This document shows positions 37,032-51,728 of a DNA stretch of 64,000 nt, one piece after another. This DNA is from Rhabditoides inermis. Taxonomy: Eukaryota; Nematoda; Chromadorea; Rhabditida; Rhabditidae. The notes below the pieces were generated by a model, which was not told the origin of the DNA, searched no databases, and was given only the letters and a program-made list of their open reading frames with translations. The DNA lies in contig CAWZYM010000385.1 of the NCBI GenBank assembly GCA_963966185.1, forward strand, positions 274,509 to 338,508, written 5' to 3'. Each line of letters starts with the position of its first letter. The stretch's first letter is position 1. Position numbers and translations under genes: made by a program.

Positions 37032-39253
37032 TCCCTTCCCCCACCTTCACAGCCCTATTCATCGAGTATCCAAACTGCAGCATCGCATCTGCCATATCAG
37101 TGATAGTGGTGCCCTGGTGAAGAAACATAAGATAATTATATTGTATGTGAAACACTTTCTATGAAAAATAAGAAAGAAACATAATAAGTTGAAGAAAGTG
37201 AGAAAAATAGAGGGGATGGGAAGAATAGAAAGGACTCGCCACTTGTATGGTGCAGTTGTGTTGGCAGTTGAATGGCGGCTGCATACTTTTCTGGGTGGCT
37301 GTGTCTATGAATGTCTGATCGACCGCGCGTGGCTGCAGATCCACCTGATCAAGCATTGATTAATTGATTAATTGATTGATTCTTTCATCATATTTCATTT
37401 ATCATTGATTTCAAATAATAATAAAAAATGATGCAGATTACCCACCACGACAACCTTCTTCGCCGCTGTCAGTATGTCCTTATCGTTCAGGTCGTCTGGC
37501 GGTGAGATGGTGAGAAAATCGGCTGAACAAATGATGAATTTCAGTGTCGTTAAAAAGTCAAGGTCGTCAAGGTGCTACAAAAATAGATCAAACAAAGAAG
37601 ACGCAGGAGCCAAGCGTACCGAATGCGTTTCTGCTGCTCTCCGCGGATATGTGTAGGAACTCGTTTGTGGTGACCCCACTCGAGACTGCGGCAGACAGAT
37701 ACTGGCGCCTATCCCTCCGAGACTCCATACAGTACACGAACACTGCAAGTTCCCTTTCTTTTCCCCCCTTTTTTAAATTTCACTTTTCGAACCGAAAATC
37801 CAAGTCACGCTACGCGTTCACGTAACTGTGATTGTTTCTTTTTTGTACATGTACCACTAAACTAAACCATCATGTACCAGTTTATGATTGTTTGATAATG
37901 TTTCCCACCCCTGCTCAGTTTTCTCGCATCCGCGAACGCAGAAGCTATCGAGACGTTGTTTGCGATGACTATCTGCAAAAGAGTGAATAGAAGGAAAATT
38001 AAAATTATATCAGGCGTTACAGATGCGTCGCATGATAGTCAAAACATGCGACTTGATACGAGATGAGTTTTCTGATTTTTCTCCTAGTAGGCATGAAATG
38101 AAAACTGTTGTCAACATGACATCTATTGAATCTTGTCACTTCACCTTTCTCTTAAATACGATGTTCTGTGAGTTGTTGGCATTGAGAATACCCTAGAAAG
38201 AAACATATTGCAAACTATGATCAGTATGGCATGCCTCGAATGCGGCCGCAAATATTCTGCACCTCGGAAGATCAATCGCTCGAGCGTCGTTATAGATGAG
38301 GGCTATCTGAAAACATAGTTCATCTTCTTTTTTTTAGTTTGCTATCCATATATAGATCGGTGTGTGAATCTCAAATTGGCTTCAACATGAAACCCTGTCT
38401 AAAGACTCAAGTGATCCAATACACTTCACACTCTGTTTGTAGAATTCAAAAGTCCAATCCGAGAATCCCCTCCCACTTACGTCGTACAATTTCATTTCGT
38501 CGAGAAAACGAGTGATAATCGACGCTTGCCTGCAAAAGATGTATAAATGCCACTCGAAAAAATTGAGTGACTTACACTTTGATTGTGACTGAGATGGTTT
38601 GGAGTGTGGGATATGATTCCTTAAAACAAAATTGTTGTTCGAAATTTGCCAACACGCGCGTACCTTGCTGGTGAGTCTTTGATCGTACTGTGGGCCAAAG
38701 ATAAAGTGAGGTTTGTTGTAGAATTTCGCAATCGTCGCAGCGATAATGGCGGCTAAAACATTTTATTTGTCATTCGGACATTCCGACAATCCGACACTTG
38801 ACAATATAAATATACTTAGTTAAAAATAATTACACATACCATCGGGGCATGCAGGTCCGATGATTATGTCCACCTCTTCCAGAACCAACTCAACTACCCT
38901 GAACAAATCAAGTATAATTATTGATTTAATATCGAATGATACCTTCCAGCAGCTCCTGACTCGAGACAGTCGGCAAACTTAATTGTTATACTGAAAACAA
39001 CTCGATTTATTGTTATAGTATTTTTTTTTTGAATACGACATGTACATGTTTTCAATATTTTTCAGAAGTATGACGTTGCGAAGAAGAGATTTGCCGTGAT
39101 TTATAAACAAACCGTATATATCTATTTCGATTTCCATTACTAATCAAGGCGTGACTTACTTTATGTCATTGTACCAGGGAAGCAGATTTTCGGCTTTGAT
39201 TCGATCCCACGCCACAAGCACACCTGCGACATGCATTTGAGAGAAAGGGAGGT

Positions 39254-39318
<65 letters not shown>

Positions 39319-40646
39319 AGGCACAGGGGCGCTTAGTTTTTGACTTTGTTTCATTGCTTGACCCATGGAAACACAAAACAATAAAAGAAAACGCGAAAGA
39401 ACGGCGTTTTTGCGTTACCTACACGCTTACCAACATGTGCACGTGCGAAGCTTGGTAAGGCAAATTCGAACTTCGCGCCAAAATGCTTAGCGGAAAGTTG
39501 AGCTCTGTGCGCTTCTCGTCGATATGAGTTCGACAGCACATGTCGTTGTAGTGTTGTGGTAACGCTCACGGTTTACGGACCATGCTATGCCGGTTGGATT
39601 CCCGCTACGTGCATAAGTGCAATAAGTTTTGCCAATTTCTCGATAGTGAATTTCGATGAACCTTGGTAACGCTAAACGCTCCTGTGCCTTTAAATAGCTT
39701 GTACCTGGTCCTATTTTGAATACATTGATTGGTTCGAGCTCTGGCAGAGTCCCCGATCCCGCCAGTAGACCCACTTGTAGCATCTGCCAAAAGTAAAAAT
39801 TAACCTCACTACACATTTGCGCGCTCTGATGTGTATATCCGGGTGGTGCGAGTTGGTCTTCTAATACGAATCAAGATGGATTCCCAGACATTATTCGTAC
39901 TTCGAGAAACGACGTGAAAATAGCAAGTTCTCATGACTAATCTTCCACTTACACTTACAGGAATCTGGTGTGGACACTGATGATATCATGTTAATGATAC
40001 GTTTACGAAATATAGGAAGTACTTCATTCTAGAAACATAATCTTTTTTATGTTGAAACGCAGTTATTGAGCAGAAAGTAAACTATTATATTCCGCTTGAA
40101 CTCAGCTCAACTTTTCTCGTCATAAACATCATGCTTTATGTTGTCCAATAGTTTTTACAGTACACTAAACAAATGGATATGAAGTTTTCATCTCACGTCA
40201 ACAGTTCACTTTTTGATAACTCTAAAACTAAATTGTATAATAATCAAAAACTTCTAAAACAGGTTTTTTTTTTAGATTTTTGATACTCATTGTACAGTAA
40301 TCCATGACAAAAAGAAAATGACGTAGACATCGCAGCGTTTTCTCGTTATTTCTTCATTGTCTGGTTCGGCAGGTGATAATACCGTACGATGAGAATGGGG
40401 GAATAGTAACAAACAATATAATAACAAACAAAATTTACAGTGTGTATAAATGTTACATTATATTACTGTAGTCAACAAAATGTTTCATAATCTCACCCTA
40501 GCGGGAATAGCCTCTGATCCAGGGACGGCGGTGGTGAAAGCGGGAGTGGTATAGACAGTGGTGGGAAGAGCGGTCGCAGCTGCCGGCACAGTCGACTGTG
40601 CATCGGAAAGCGGGAGCAAGAAGAGCACGAGCAGTCGCCACCCCAT
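33056..40646 (-). CDS. Receptor-type guanylate cyclase (GCY class), copy 2
   Basis: This copy has the same exon structure and, in every exon compared, the same coding sequence as the copy at 20628-28222. The signal exon starts at ATG 40646. The membrane span lies near 35950-36030, the pseudokinase at about 34860-35540, and the cyclase domain at 33056-34220 with the same catalytic motifs. Length variation is confined to intronic AT, CT and GA runs, so all copies should make the same protein. It keeps its own 0.8-kb upstream region including both GAAGCC motifs, so it is expected to be transcribed like copy 1. Confidence 0.92.
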
Positions 40647-41469
40647 ACCTCACACTCTATCCACTTTACGTTTACCCCGAAGCCATTCTATTCTCTCCAC
40701 TCTTCGAAATTCGCCGATGAAGCCCCGTTTCGATTTGCCTCTGTTTTCGCAGGTTTCTGGATTATGTTAGGGGAAGAGAAATCCGACATTCAATTCATTC
40801 CACACACTTGTCACATGTATGTACTGTTTTGAAAAGATGGAGAGTGAGGGAGGGAAAAGGGAGATTGAAATGAAATGAGTGTAGTAATTAATTTCTCTGC
40901 GTCACACGTCGTCGATAGTTCGTTGTTCTGTATTAATGAAAGGGTAACCCGGAAAGAACGCTGGGAAAATATTGTGTGAGACACTGTACACTGTAGTACA
41001 AGATACCATAATGATCCCACGGTTTTTGAATATTACGTAATTGTTGTTTGAGTTTCATGTAAGAAACAACATCATTATTCAGTACATTCAAATGATTTTA
41101 TATATACATAACATATACGAATGAACATGTCTCATGTGTGTTACATCCATAACATCTGGAAACTGAAACAAACCCTCGTTTTCTCTGCAGTCTGCGTTTA
41201 AACGTATAGATACATGTTTGAATGTTTGGATTTTCATCTTGATACTTTTGTAACAATAACAATAACTTATGCTTATGCTTATCTTTTCTATTCATCTATG
41301 ATACACGACTCATACAAAAGAATCTCCGTTTATTCATCGACACCACAAAAGCGAGAGAGAAGAACGTTTTTGTAATCAACACAACCAAATCTCTAGATCT
41401 AGCGGCATGCCATTGCACATTATTGGGGCGTGTTTGTGGCGTGTAGCGTGATAGCGTCGAGGCGTCTTC

Positions 41470-42532
41470 TCACTTCCCGAACACCATATCTCGGTACTGA
41501 CCGCCGATCTTGCCCTTGATCGAACGCATCTTGTCGTGCATCGAGCGTTGCGGCTGGAATGAAAGGGAGTCAGTCCCGCCCCTGGAAGCCCCGCCCCCTG
41601 TGACTCACCCTGCCCATTCCGAATGCGTGTTGCACCATGTTCACCCCACCGCGGGTCTCCCGTGGCTCGTATGTCTCGTGATGGTCCGGAGAAATGTAGT
41701 AGAACATCTGAAATGAGAGGCCATTTCGGCTGAAAACTACATTTAATCATATTGAATGATAAACAAGTTGTTAGTAGAAAAATACGTTTCTAATCTGTTC
41801 TCAAAAGTGTCTATATATCGTTATCTTTTTTTTTAAATCCATAACGTAACTTCAAACATGTCGTTTCTTTGAAAGCAGATAAGTAGGGGATAACAGTAGT
41901 TAGTACAGTGGACGTTCTTTATATAAATGATGCCTTCATTTTCATGTTTTACATCCGTTTTTAGCAGACGATCATGTTTTTTCGGACGAGCATGAGAGCA
42001 CATTTTTGGGAAAAGAAAGATATGAGATAGGAAAAGGTATATGGAAAGAACGAGAGAAATATAAAACTAAGAATGAGGGAGAACGAAGCCCTTACTCTTG
42101 TATCCCTCCCTAACCTCCTATTATGTACACCCGTACTCTTTCTATTTCACACGGAATCCGGGCGGAAATGACATCATTTAAGTGGCTAGATATCTGCTGT
42201 TGTTTTCAAATCTCACAGTTCTACGCAAATCCGATGCACTCTTTCAGAGAAAATATTAACTAGTACCCACTCCAGTTATCCGGGAATATAATAGCCTACT
42301 TCGTTTGAAGTTCGTTGTGCGAAATATTGAAACAACAACTTTTTTATCGATGTTTGTGTATTGAACCCACACATGTTTGCAGTTTGTTGTTGCTACGACT
42401 CTGGGCCCTCTGGATTCATTTGTGCGCCGGACCGTGGCGACTGATTATGTATGGCGCCTAATTATATGTATAATTTTTATGTATATTTTTTTGGAAAAAC
42501 AAAGTATATGAGTTCTGTGCACAGTTTGTGGT

Positions 42533-42604
<72 letters not shown>

Positions 42605-43986
42605 CTATGCTCGCAATAAGTTGCGCGCGGTGGGGTAGATCAGAGGAAGACGGAGAGTCGGCTCTCGGCAATAGCGCGCAAAACAAGAGAGGCAGGCGGT
42701 TATGGCACCGTATTTCGAACTGCAAGCGAGGTAGATCGAAAAAACAAGATTTTTGAAGGGAATTGTTTTGTTGTTCGCAAATGTATACTTCGCGGACTCT
42801 CGTAACAGTGAAATGTGTGATTTCCCTGCTAGCAATCTTTCATTTTTCATCTTTTTTTTTAAACATTTTTCATCTTTCATTTTCTCATCAAAATCAGTCG
42901 TGAGTGTGAGTAATGTATCACATATCACCTGGCTGCTATCGAACAGACGAGTGTACTGTACGCCCGCTTATAGCGTAGATTTGTTTTGTGATATTCATAC
43001 CATGTGTGCCACTAGCACTAGACACTCAACAGAGCAGAAAGTACATAAATATGCCCCACTCCGGAAACCCAGTAGTCCGAGATTTAGTCTACATAAGGGT
43101 ACCGTAGCAACTTGTAATAAAAAAATGTAAAAGCACGAAAAATCAGCAGAAATTAAGTTGAGCCACTAGCGCGACGACAACGTTCATTGCGTTCATTCTT
43201 CATCTACATACGTTCATTCTTCTTGGTGACTGTGTACGAGTTCATGAGCTAATTTTGAAACAAGTAGCCGCCGTACTTAACTATTCACATCTTCTAGAAT
43301 ACGATAGAACAACTACAAACCTGTGCGTTAACAGTGACCTAACAACCAAGTTGGAGCGAGGTTACGTCGAATGGGAAATCAGATATGCTGTTTCCCAGAT
43401 CAGCAGCAGAATCAGCGTCCTCACCGATTGTTCATCGCCGGCCCCGACCTCGTCAGGCAGCCCGAACTCATCCACTTGGAGGTAGTTGATGGGCTGCAAG
43501 TTGAACGTATACGAATAAACGTATTCTATACATACACGTTTCTCTAAACAGTACTATCGGAGATCTTAACTGTCTCCACTGAACGGAACTATCATCGATC
43601 ATTGATCAACATGTGTATTGTGACGATGGCGTCGGGTGGGCCCTGGGAGACTGACCGTCTTGTGCCTTAGGCGGACCGATTGACGCACAGGAGTCTCGAA
43701 CACACTGCAATAGCCACGAATTACTAGGAATTACAAGCAACTAGGATGTGTATGAACCGGATGCCCGATGCCGTTATGTTTTCTGGTTAGACATTCGAGC
43801 TAATATTAGTTAGGATTTAAAAAAAAATCAATTGAAAATTAACATTCTGATATCATTCAACTACACCTGCGAGCATCCTCTGTGCAACACCCACTTGTTG
43901 TTGAAGGAGGTTTGTGCGGAGCTGTTGTCGCTGAAGGTACCGGCGTCGCCTGCACTGCCCTCAGAAGGACGAGTTGAACGACCCAT
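41470..43986 (-). CDS. Predicted chimera: gene 4 exons 1-3 joined to small-gene exons 2-3 (junction 2/3)
   Basis: This is the second instance of the fusion created by the tandem junction. Gene 4 exons of unit 3 are at 43895-43986, 43656-43704 and 43425-43493. The junction is at 43339/43340, with a 19-nt remnant of the signal exon at 43321-43339. The small-gene exons are 41609-41707 and 41470-41553. Phases are identical to the first junction, so the same 129-residue product is predicted. As there, only the exons are seen; the splice across the junction is inferred. Confidence 0.45.
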
Positions 43987-45471
43987 GTGGAACAACTACA
44001 AGTGGGATGATAAATATATATAATAAACAAACATATGGGGTAAGGCGGAAAAGAACTAGTGGAAATATGGATATTTCGAAGTCAAGAAAGGATAATGTAT
44101 AGCAATCATCAACATGTATTCAAAAAAGTCTATTAATACCACGGATATAATTTGCAGACATCATAAAAGAAAATAGCGAACACTGCACTTGGCATGTCGG
44201 CTGCAGTTGTCCATCCACACATTGAAATTTGCTGGCGGCAGTAGCGCGACCAGGGGCGGGGCAAGTGGCAAAGTGTGCACGTTCTCACCGCCTGTGGCAT
44301 CCCAACTCCGACAACACCTTCGATAGAAGACTATGGAGTCATCATTGCAATTCAAACGTGCTGTGGAGTAGTCTAACAAATCTCAGCTCTTTAAAGGAGA
44401 GGTGCACGGAATAATGACATGAAGTCGACATAGTCAATATTGATATGGCGATCAAAGTGAAACCAAAATTAAAATTACATCATTTAATATATAATATTAT
44501 TCTGAGAGATAGTTCGCCAGATTACGGTAGAAAATCGATCTACTCTCTAGTCGCATTCGATCTACCTTCTAGTCGTGAGGAGACCCAAGCGCGCGCTTTC
44601 AAACGATAATATCGATCAAAGAAGCCGGCATGCGAATCAAAGAGGCCGCGGCACACTCGAGCCTTCCCCGCGCTGTCTGACCTCTCTCGCTCGCGACTGA
44701 GTTTCGCCAACTGACCCCGGCTGGCAATAACAGAAACTATCCACCAGGCGGCGACTATAAATTTGATATAAAATGAAATGGCATTTTGAAAATCAGGCAA
44801 TGCGTCAGTACTTCGTGGTGTAGTACAAACTTGGCACGAGTTTCCAATGGGAATTAATTTTCAAAATTGGTCCCGCCACGAATAACTGACGTTATGTATC
44901 ATCTTTTTTGACGTGTGATAGCAGCTGATCATTTCATTTCATCACTCCGTGCTCCTCTCCTTTAACCTCTCAGCTCTGCTCGTAAACGAGTGTCACTATG
45001 GGCAGGGCGAGGCAAGTGGCAAGAGCTCTGTTGCCAGTAGCCACACATCTTACCGATCCGATAAGCGAGAATGGACAGAACGGAAATAATAGAAAACTGA
45101 CACACATTGAGAACTGATTCCACTATGCCTTCAATACGATCTTTGGAAGACGGACACAAAAAACAACATCTAGAACAAGACAACATCTAGAATAAGCAAT
45201 TATACTATAAAATATTGTATACTGCATTTCAGTACACCAACAAGTTTTTTTTAAAGGTTTTTTTATGCGAAAAGTAACGAACGAACGGTATGACACCAAT
45301 AATCGAGACACGAAAAATGGCAAATCGTTTTTGATCGTCGAGTCCTTTTTTCACACACGCTTCGTGGTGAACTGATCCGCGATGTTGACAATCAGAGACG
45401 GCGAGGTTCGACAAAGGTTCACAAAATCGCTTGGCGAGTACTTTTTATATTGAAATGAATAAATATCATAG
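43987..45471. other. Intergenic region, unit 3 equivalent of 19143-20627
   Basis: This is the third copy of the cyclase 3' flank and gene 4 promoter. Nothing further was recognised. Confidence 0.45.
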
Positions 45472-45784
45472 TTATAAATATTCTGACTCTTCTCCACCTA
45501 CTAGTAGCCAGAACGTTTCCATAGCTCCTTTTCCCTGAAATGTTGTATTGATTTGTGGCTATTCCTGAAACTTGAATTTGAATTTTACCTTTATGAGCAC
45601 TTCTCCCCTTGATTCCGTTCTGTATCCTCCAATCACATTTGTGAGAAAATGGTTAGCTTCCGCTGATAGATGGATCATTCCCGCTGAAATAAGGAACTGT
45701 GAAGTAAGTTCGACAACGGTGTCACCCGAAATTGGGAGCACTAACATTCCATCACTAGGCGAAATTCAAACATACGCGTGAGTT

Positions 45785-45860
<76 letters not shown>

Positions 45861-46360
45861 TAGGTGCATATGACTACGGTCAGTAATTGTGAACACTTAC
45901 GTTTTCCGTTGCTTTCCATGCGACTGGCGGTGTTTACAGTATCCCCGAAGAGACAGTATCTAGGCATTGTCAATCCAACCACTCCAGTCACGACTGAACC
46001 AGTGTGCATCCCCACTCGAATGTTCACTCTTTGCTGCGGCAAATGGGGAATCCGGAACAACTGAAAACAATGTGCACTTGTTGTTTATTGTTTACTTGTT
46101 TACAATCTCACTTTGATAGCTCTCAGCATTCCCATTGCCATTTCTGCGATTTCCTTGGCATGTGAATTTCCATTTCTATGTGGAAGACCGGAAACACACA
46201 GGTAGCCATCGCCTATTGTCTCCACCTGAATATAATCAAATGCAATTATTCTGGATTGGAAATACAAACCTTGTACACATCATGTTGTTCTATGATGGAA
46301 TCGAAGGTTGTGTAAAGATCATTCAACAATGTGACAACCTGAATGATATGTTTCACAAGT

Positions 46361-46413
<53 letters not shown>

Positions 46414-47467
46414 ACTCACCTGCAGCGGAGTGCATTTGCTTGCGAGTGTTGTGAAGGAAACAACATCGGAGAAGAACACAGTGACAGAATCGAATGATTC
46501 TGGCTGCACCGATTCACCCACTTTCAATTTGTCAGCCACTTGCCTGACAATAGATTGGGTAAATATCAAACCAAACACATCACTCACTTGGGAAGCATTC
46601 GATACAGCAGAATGTCGCTCTTCTTCTTTTCTTCCACCAACTCTTTCATTCTCGATTCCACTTCTTCCTCCAAGTTTCCAGCATACTGTTCCAATACTTT
46701 GAAGACGTGGTCCATCAGATTTGTCGATCTAATCGGCAATTAATGATCATCATCAATGTGACTATGATTACAGTAGGTGGGCAAATCAGTTGCCGCCAGT
46801 AGAGAGCGCAGAGTGAACAGAGTGCGAGGCGGCAAAAGTCGATAGACATGCGAGAGCACGCGAAAAAAATATCACATTCAAACTTTCGCGCGCGCGCAAT
46901 TTTCAAATGCGGGACGGACGAGCGGAGTGGTGGCGGAACTACATATTCCCTGGACTGTACTTACCTCCAGTGATTTAGTGACTTCAGGAGAGTTCTGATT
47001 TGATCGATATTCGGGCGTTGTTCAACATTTTCCGACCAGCAATCTCGAATCAAAAGATTCTGTAAAGGTTTGCCAATAACAGTTTGTTCGAAAAAGTTGG
47101 TGAATGTTGCATGCACACACGTACGAGAGAAGAGTGGTTGTCATCCGAAGGCTCTCCTGTTTCCAGAGAAGGCCGCAGTTCCCCCTTTCCCTGTGATCCA
47201 CGTTTCAGACGATACATCAATTCTAAAAAAGTATAGTTATGTTTTTTATTATGTACTTACTGACAAGGTATGTATGTAAGATCTATAAAGTGCATACCTT
47301 CAACATCGTATGTCTGATTGTCCAAATCCCACGCTGATTTTCTTGTGATGATTTGAGAGCATACAATAGCGAAAGAGTAGATATCTCCCGGTTTTGTGCC
47401 GATAGTGGAACCTTCTCGAATCAATTCAGGAGCCACCCACAGTAGATCTGAATACGACATTTCATAC

Positions 47468-47506
<39 letters not shown>

Positions 47507-48761
47507 ATATGGTCGCAAACTCACCGTTGATCTCCCTCTTTTCTGCTACTTTGACGAAATCCATTCCATAGAAGGCTATTTTGAGTTGCCATCTGTCGTC
47601 TATGAGTATAGTATCCGATGATATCCAACCATGTGCTCCCAACTTCGAATGAATGTAGTGAACTCCTTCTGCCATATCTCGAATCAAGGAAAACTTGAAG
47701 AATCCATCCATTTGCACGGATGACTTCTCAATCACATCCTAAAATACGTAGTAATTTCACAGTTATCATGTGAGATGTGAAACGTACAGTGATTGTCCCG
47801 CGGGCGCAGAATCTCCACAGTGTCAGCCATTGGGGGCCATCGAAACACAGGCCAATGAACTTGTTCACGTTGTCGTGGTCCAAGGAACGCAACTGAAAGC
47901 ATTACTATATGAACATATGAACAAAAAACAACAACGTGTCCATACCGTTCTCAAATGCGCAGCTTGATCCCTCGAAATCTGTATCCGAGTGACATGCTTC
48001 CTAGCGAAATAAACTTCTTTCTGTAAACAAGATGTTATCTACAGTACCCTACACCAGCTCACATCATATACATAGTAGGCAATGGTGTCTGTCTCCCTCT
48101 GTGTCGATTCGAGGGTCATGCGAGTGGATGTGGTGTGATTGGACTGCAGAGAACGCGCAGAGGCCGTGGTCGACTGAAACATGCAGTGTTCACTGGCAGT
48201 GACGCTAGAATTGAACCTTGGTACTGGGACTGGAGAGTTGCTGGAAGGGAATCTGCCACAGCTGGTTGGCACGCTCTTCCTCCGCTTGCTTCATTCTGAT
48301 ATTGAGTATTTTAGATCTATTTTCATGGTTCTTTGACTACCTGTATATGTATACAACGCTGGCGATGACGGCTACAATGACGAGTAGAGCGACGCAGACG
48401 GCTCCGATCAGGACACCCAGGTACTGGTCCGTGAACGAAAGCGGACACTCCTTAAAGAAACACCATGAACAGAAAGTATCGAGTATCAATAAAAACATTT
48501 CCGTATTCCGCCGTATGAAAAATATAGTTATATCGTTTTCCTTGATAAATTAATGATGAACAGTTATGAATAGGAACTACAGAGAATCGATCAACCGCTA
48601 CTGCATACCATTCCACTGAAGCCGCATCGGGGTCTGTTGAGGGGCGCAATGCCTCCATATTGGACCCACATCTCGGACACATCAGAGTATTGCGGCTCCC
48701 ACGACTGGAAGAGGAGTTGAGAGAGAGAAGAAAGGAAGAGAGGAGAAAGGAAAGTCAGAGG

Positions 48762-48815
<54 letters not shown>

Positions 48816-49356
48816 GGGGAGAGAGAGAGAGAGGGGGAGGGGGAGAGAGGGGGGGAGAGATCCGCGCACCACCACAACCGCTTCCGATCCGTTCCCTCTT
48901 TCGCTGGTGACACCTATGCCGCTTGCATCCTGAATTTATAAACTCATTTCTTCTGTCCATCAACTAGTCAGAAATACCTGGTTAGATTGTGACTTGATGA
49001 TAGTTTTCTGGGAGCCGTTGGAATCTGACAAAACATAATTACTTCGTAGAGATTTCGTGTAGAGAGAAAAGAGAAGAAAGAGATGAGAGGGAAGAAGAAA
49101 AGTGAGATTTTCTAACCGATTATGTAGAGGCAGAATAGCGGGTCTCTCGTGCCGTTCTTGTTGATTGTCACCTTGCCAGTGTAACCTGAATTAATTGAAA
49201 AGTATGTTGATCAAAAGGCTATTGCGCCTATAGTCAGTTCCTACCGTGGAACTCTCCCAGCGCATGGTCGACGATAGCTGTGCCGTCCAGATGACCACGA
49301 GGTGCCAGCGCCAGAGACGGGTGCGCCTGAGAGCCAATCTCTCTCTCCCCACTCTT

Positions 49357-49437
<81 letters not shown>

Positions 49438-51659
49438 TCCCTTCCCCCACCTTCACAGCCCTATTCATCGAGTATCCAAACTGCAGCATCGCATCTGCCA
49501 TATCAGTGATAGTGGTGCCCTGGTGAAGAAACATAAGATAATTATATTGTATGTGAAACACTTTCTATGAAAAATAAGAAAGAAACATAATAAGTTGAAG
49601 AAAGTGAGAAAAATAGAGGGGATGGGAAGAATAGAAAGGACTCGCCACTTGTATGGTGCAGTTGTGTTGGCAGTTGAATGGCGGCTGCATACTTTTCTGG
49701 GTGGCTGTGTCTATGAATGTCTGATCGACCGCGCGTGGCTGCAGATCCACCTGATCAAGCATTGATTAATTGATTAATTGATTGATTCTTTCATCATATT
49801 TCATTTATCATTGATTTCAAATAATAATAAAAAATGATGCAGATTACCCACCACGACAACCTTCTTCGCCGCTGTCAGTATGTCCTTATCGTTCAGGTCG
49901 TCTGGCGGTGAGATGGTGAGAAAATCGGCTGAACAAATGATGAATTTCAGTGTCGTTAAAAAGTCAAGGTCGTCAAGGTGCTACAAAAATAGATCAAACA
50001 AAGAAGACGCAGGAGCCAAGCGTACCGAATGCGTTTCTGCTGCTCTCCGCGGATATGTGTAGGAACTCGTTTGTGGTGACCCCACTCGAGACTGCGGCAG
50101 ACAGATACTGGCGCCTATCCCTCCGAGACTCCATACAGTACACGAACACTGCAAGTTCCCTTTCTTTTCCCCCCTTTTTTAAATTTCACTTTTCGAACCG
50201 AAAATCCAAGTCACGCTACGCGTTCACGTAACTGTGATTGTTTCTTTTTTGTACATGTACCACTAAACTAAACCATCATGTACCAGTTTATGATTGTTTG
50301 ATAATGTTTCCCACCCCTGCTCAGTTTTCTCGCATCCGCGAACGCAGAAGCTATCGAGACGTTGTTTGCGATGACTATCTGCAAAAGAGTGAATAGAAGG
50401 AAAATTAAAATTATATCAGGCGTTACAGATGCGTCGCATGATAGTCAAAACATGCGACTTGATACGAGATGAGTTTTCTGATTTTTCTCCTAGTAGGCAT
50501 GAAATGAAAACTGTTGTCAACATGACATCTATTGAATCTTGTCACTTCACCTTTCTCTTAAATACGATGTTCTGTGAGTTGTTGGCATTGAGAATACCCT
50601 AGAAAGAAACATATTGCAAACTATGATCAGTATGGCATGCCTCGAATGCGGCCGCAAATATTCTGCACCTCGGAAGATCAATCGCTCGAGCGTCGTTATA
50701 GATGAGGGCTATCTGAAAACATAGTTCATCTTCTTTTTTTTAGTTTGCTATCCATATATAGATCGGTGTGTGAATCTCAAATTGGCTTCAACATGAAACC
50801 CTGTCTAAAGACTCAAGTGATCCAATACACTTCACACTCTGTTTGTAGAATTCAAAAGTCCAATCCGAGAATCCCCTCCCACTTACGTCGTACAATTTCA
50901 TTTCGTCGAGAAAACGAGTGATAATCGACGCTTGCCTGCAAAAGATGTATAAATGCCACTCGAAAAAATTGAGTGACTTACACTTTGATTGTGACTGAGA
51001 TGGTTTGGAGTGTGGGATATGATTCCTTAAAACAAAATTGTTGTTCGAAATTTGCCAACACGCGCGTACCTTGCTGGTGAGTCTTTGATCGTACTGTGGG
51101 CCAAAGATAAAGTGAGGTTTGTTGTAGAATTTCGCAATCGTCGCAGCGATAATGGCGGCTAAAACATTTTATTTGTCATTCGGACATTCCGACAATCCGA
51201 CACTTGACAATATAAATATACTTAGTTAAAAATAATTACACATACCATCGGGGCATGCAGGTCCGATGATTATGTCCACCTCTTCCAGAACCAACTCAAC
51301 TACCCTGAACAAATCAAGTATAATTATTGATTTAATATCGAATGATACCTTCCAGCAGCTCCTGACTCGAGACAGTCGGCAAACTTAATTGTTATACTGA
51401 AAACAACTCGATTTATTGTTATAGTATTTTTTTTTTGAATACGACATGTACATGTTTTCAATATTTTTCAGAAGTATGACGTTGCGAAGAAGAGATTTGC
51501 CGTGATTTATAAACAAACCGTATATATCTATTTCGATTTCCATTACTAATCAAGGCGTGACTTACTTTATGTCATTGTACCAGGGAAGCAGATTTTCGGC
51601 TTTGATTCGATCCCACGCCACAAGCACACCTGCGACATGCATTTGAGAGAAAGGGAGGT

Positions 51660-51728
<69 letters not shown>

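Larger units (their letters stand above)
30924..43339. repeat. Tandem triplication unit 2 (12,416 bp)
   Basis: This middle unit joins unit 1 and unit 3 by the same junction sequence (cagtgacc|taacaacc). It contains gene 4 exons 1-3, a full cyclase gene and the truncated small gene. Length differs from unit 1 by 12 bp, all traceable to AT, GA and CT runs. Confidence 0.95.
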
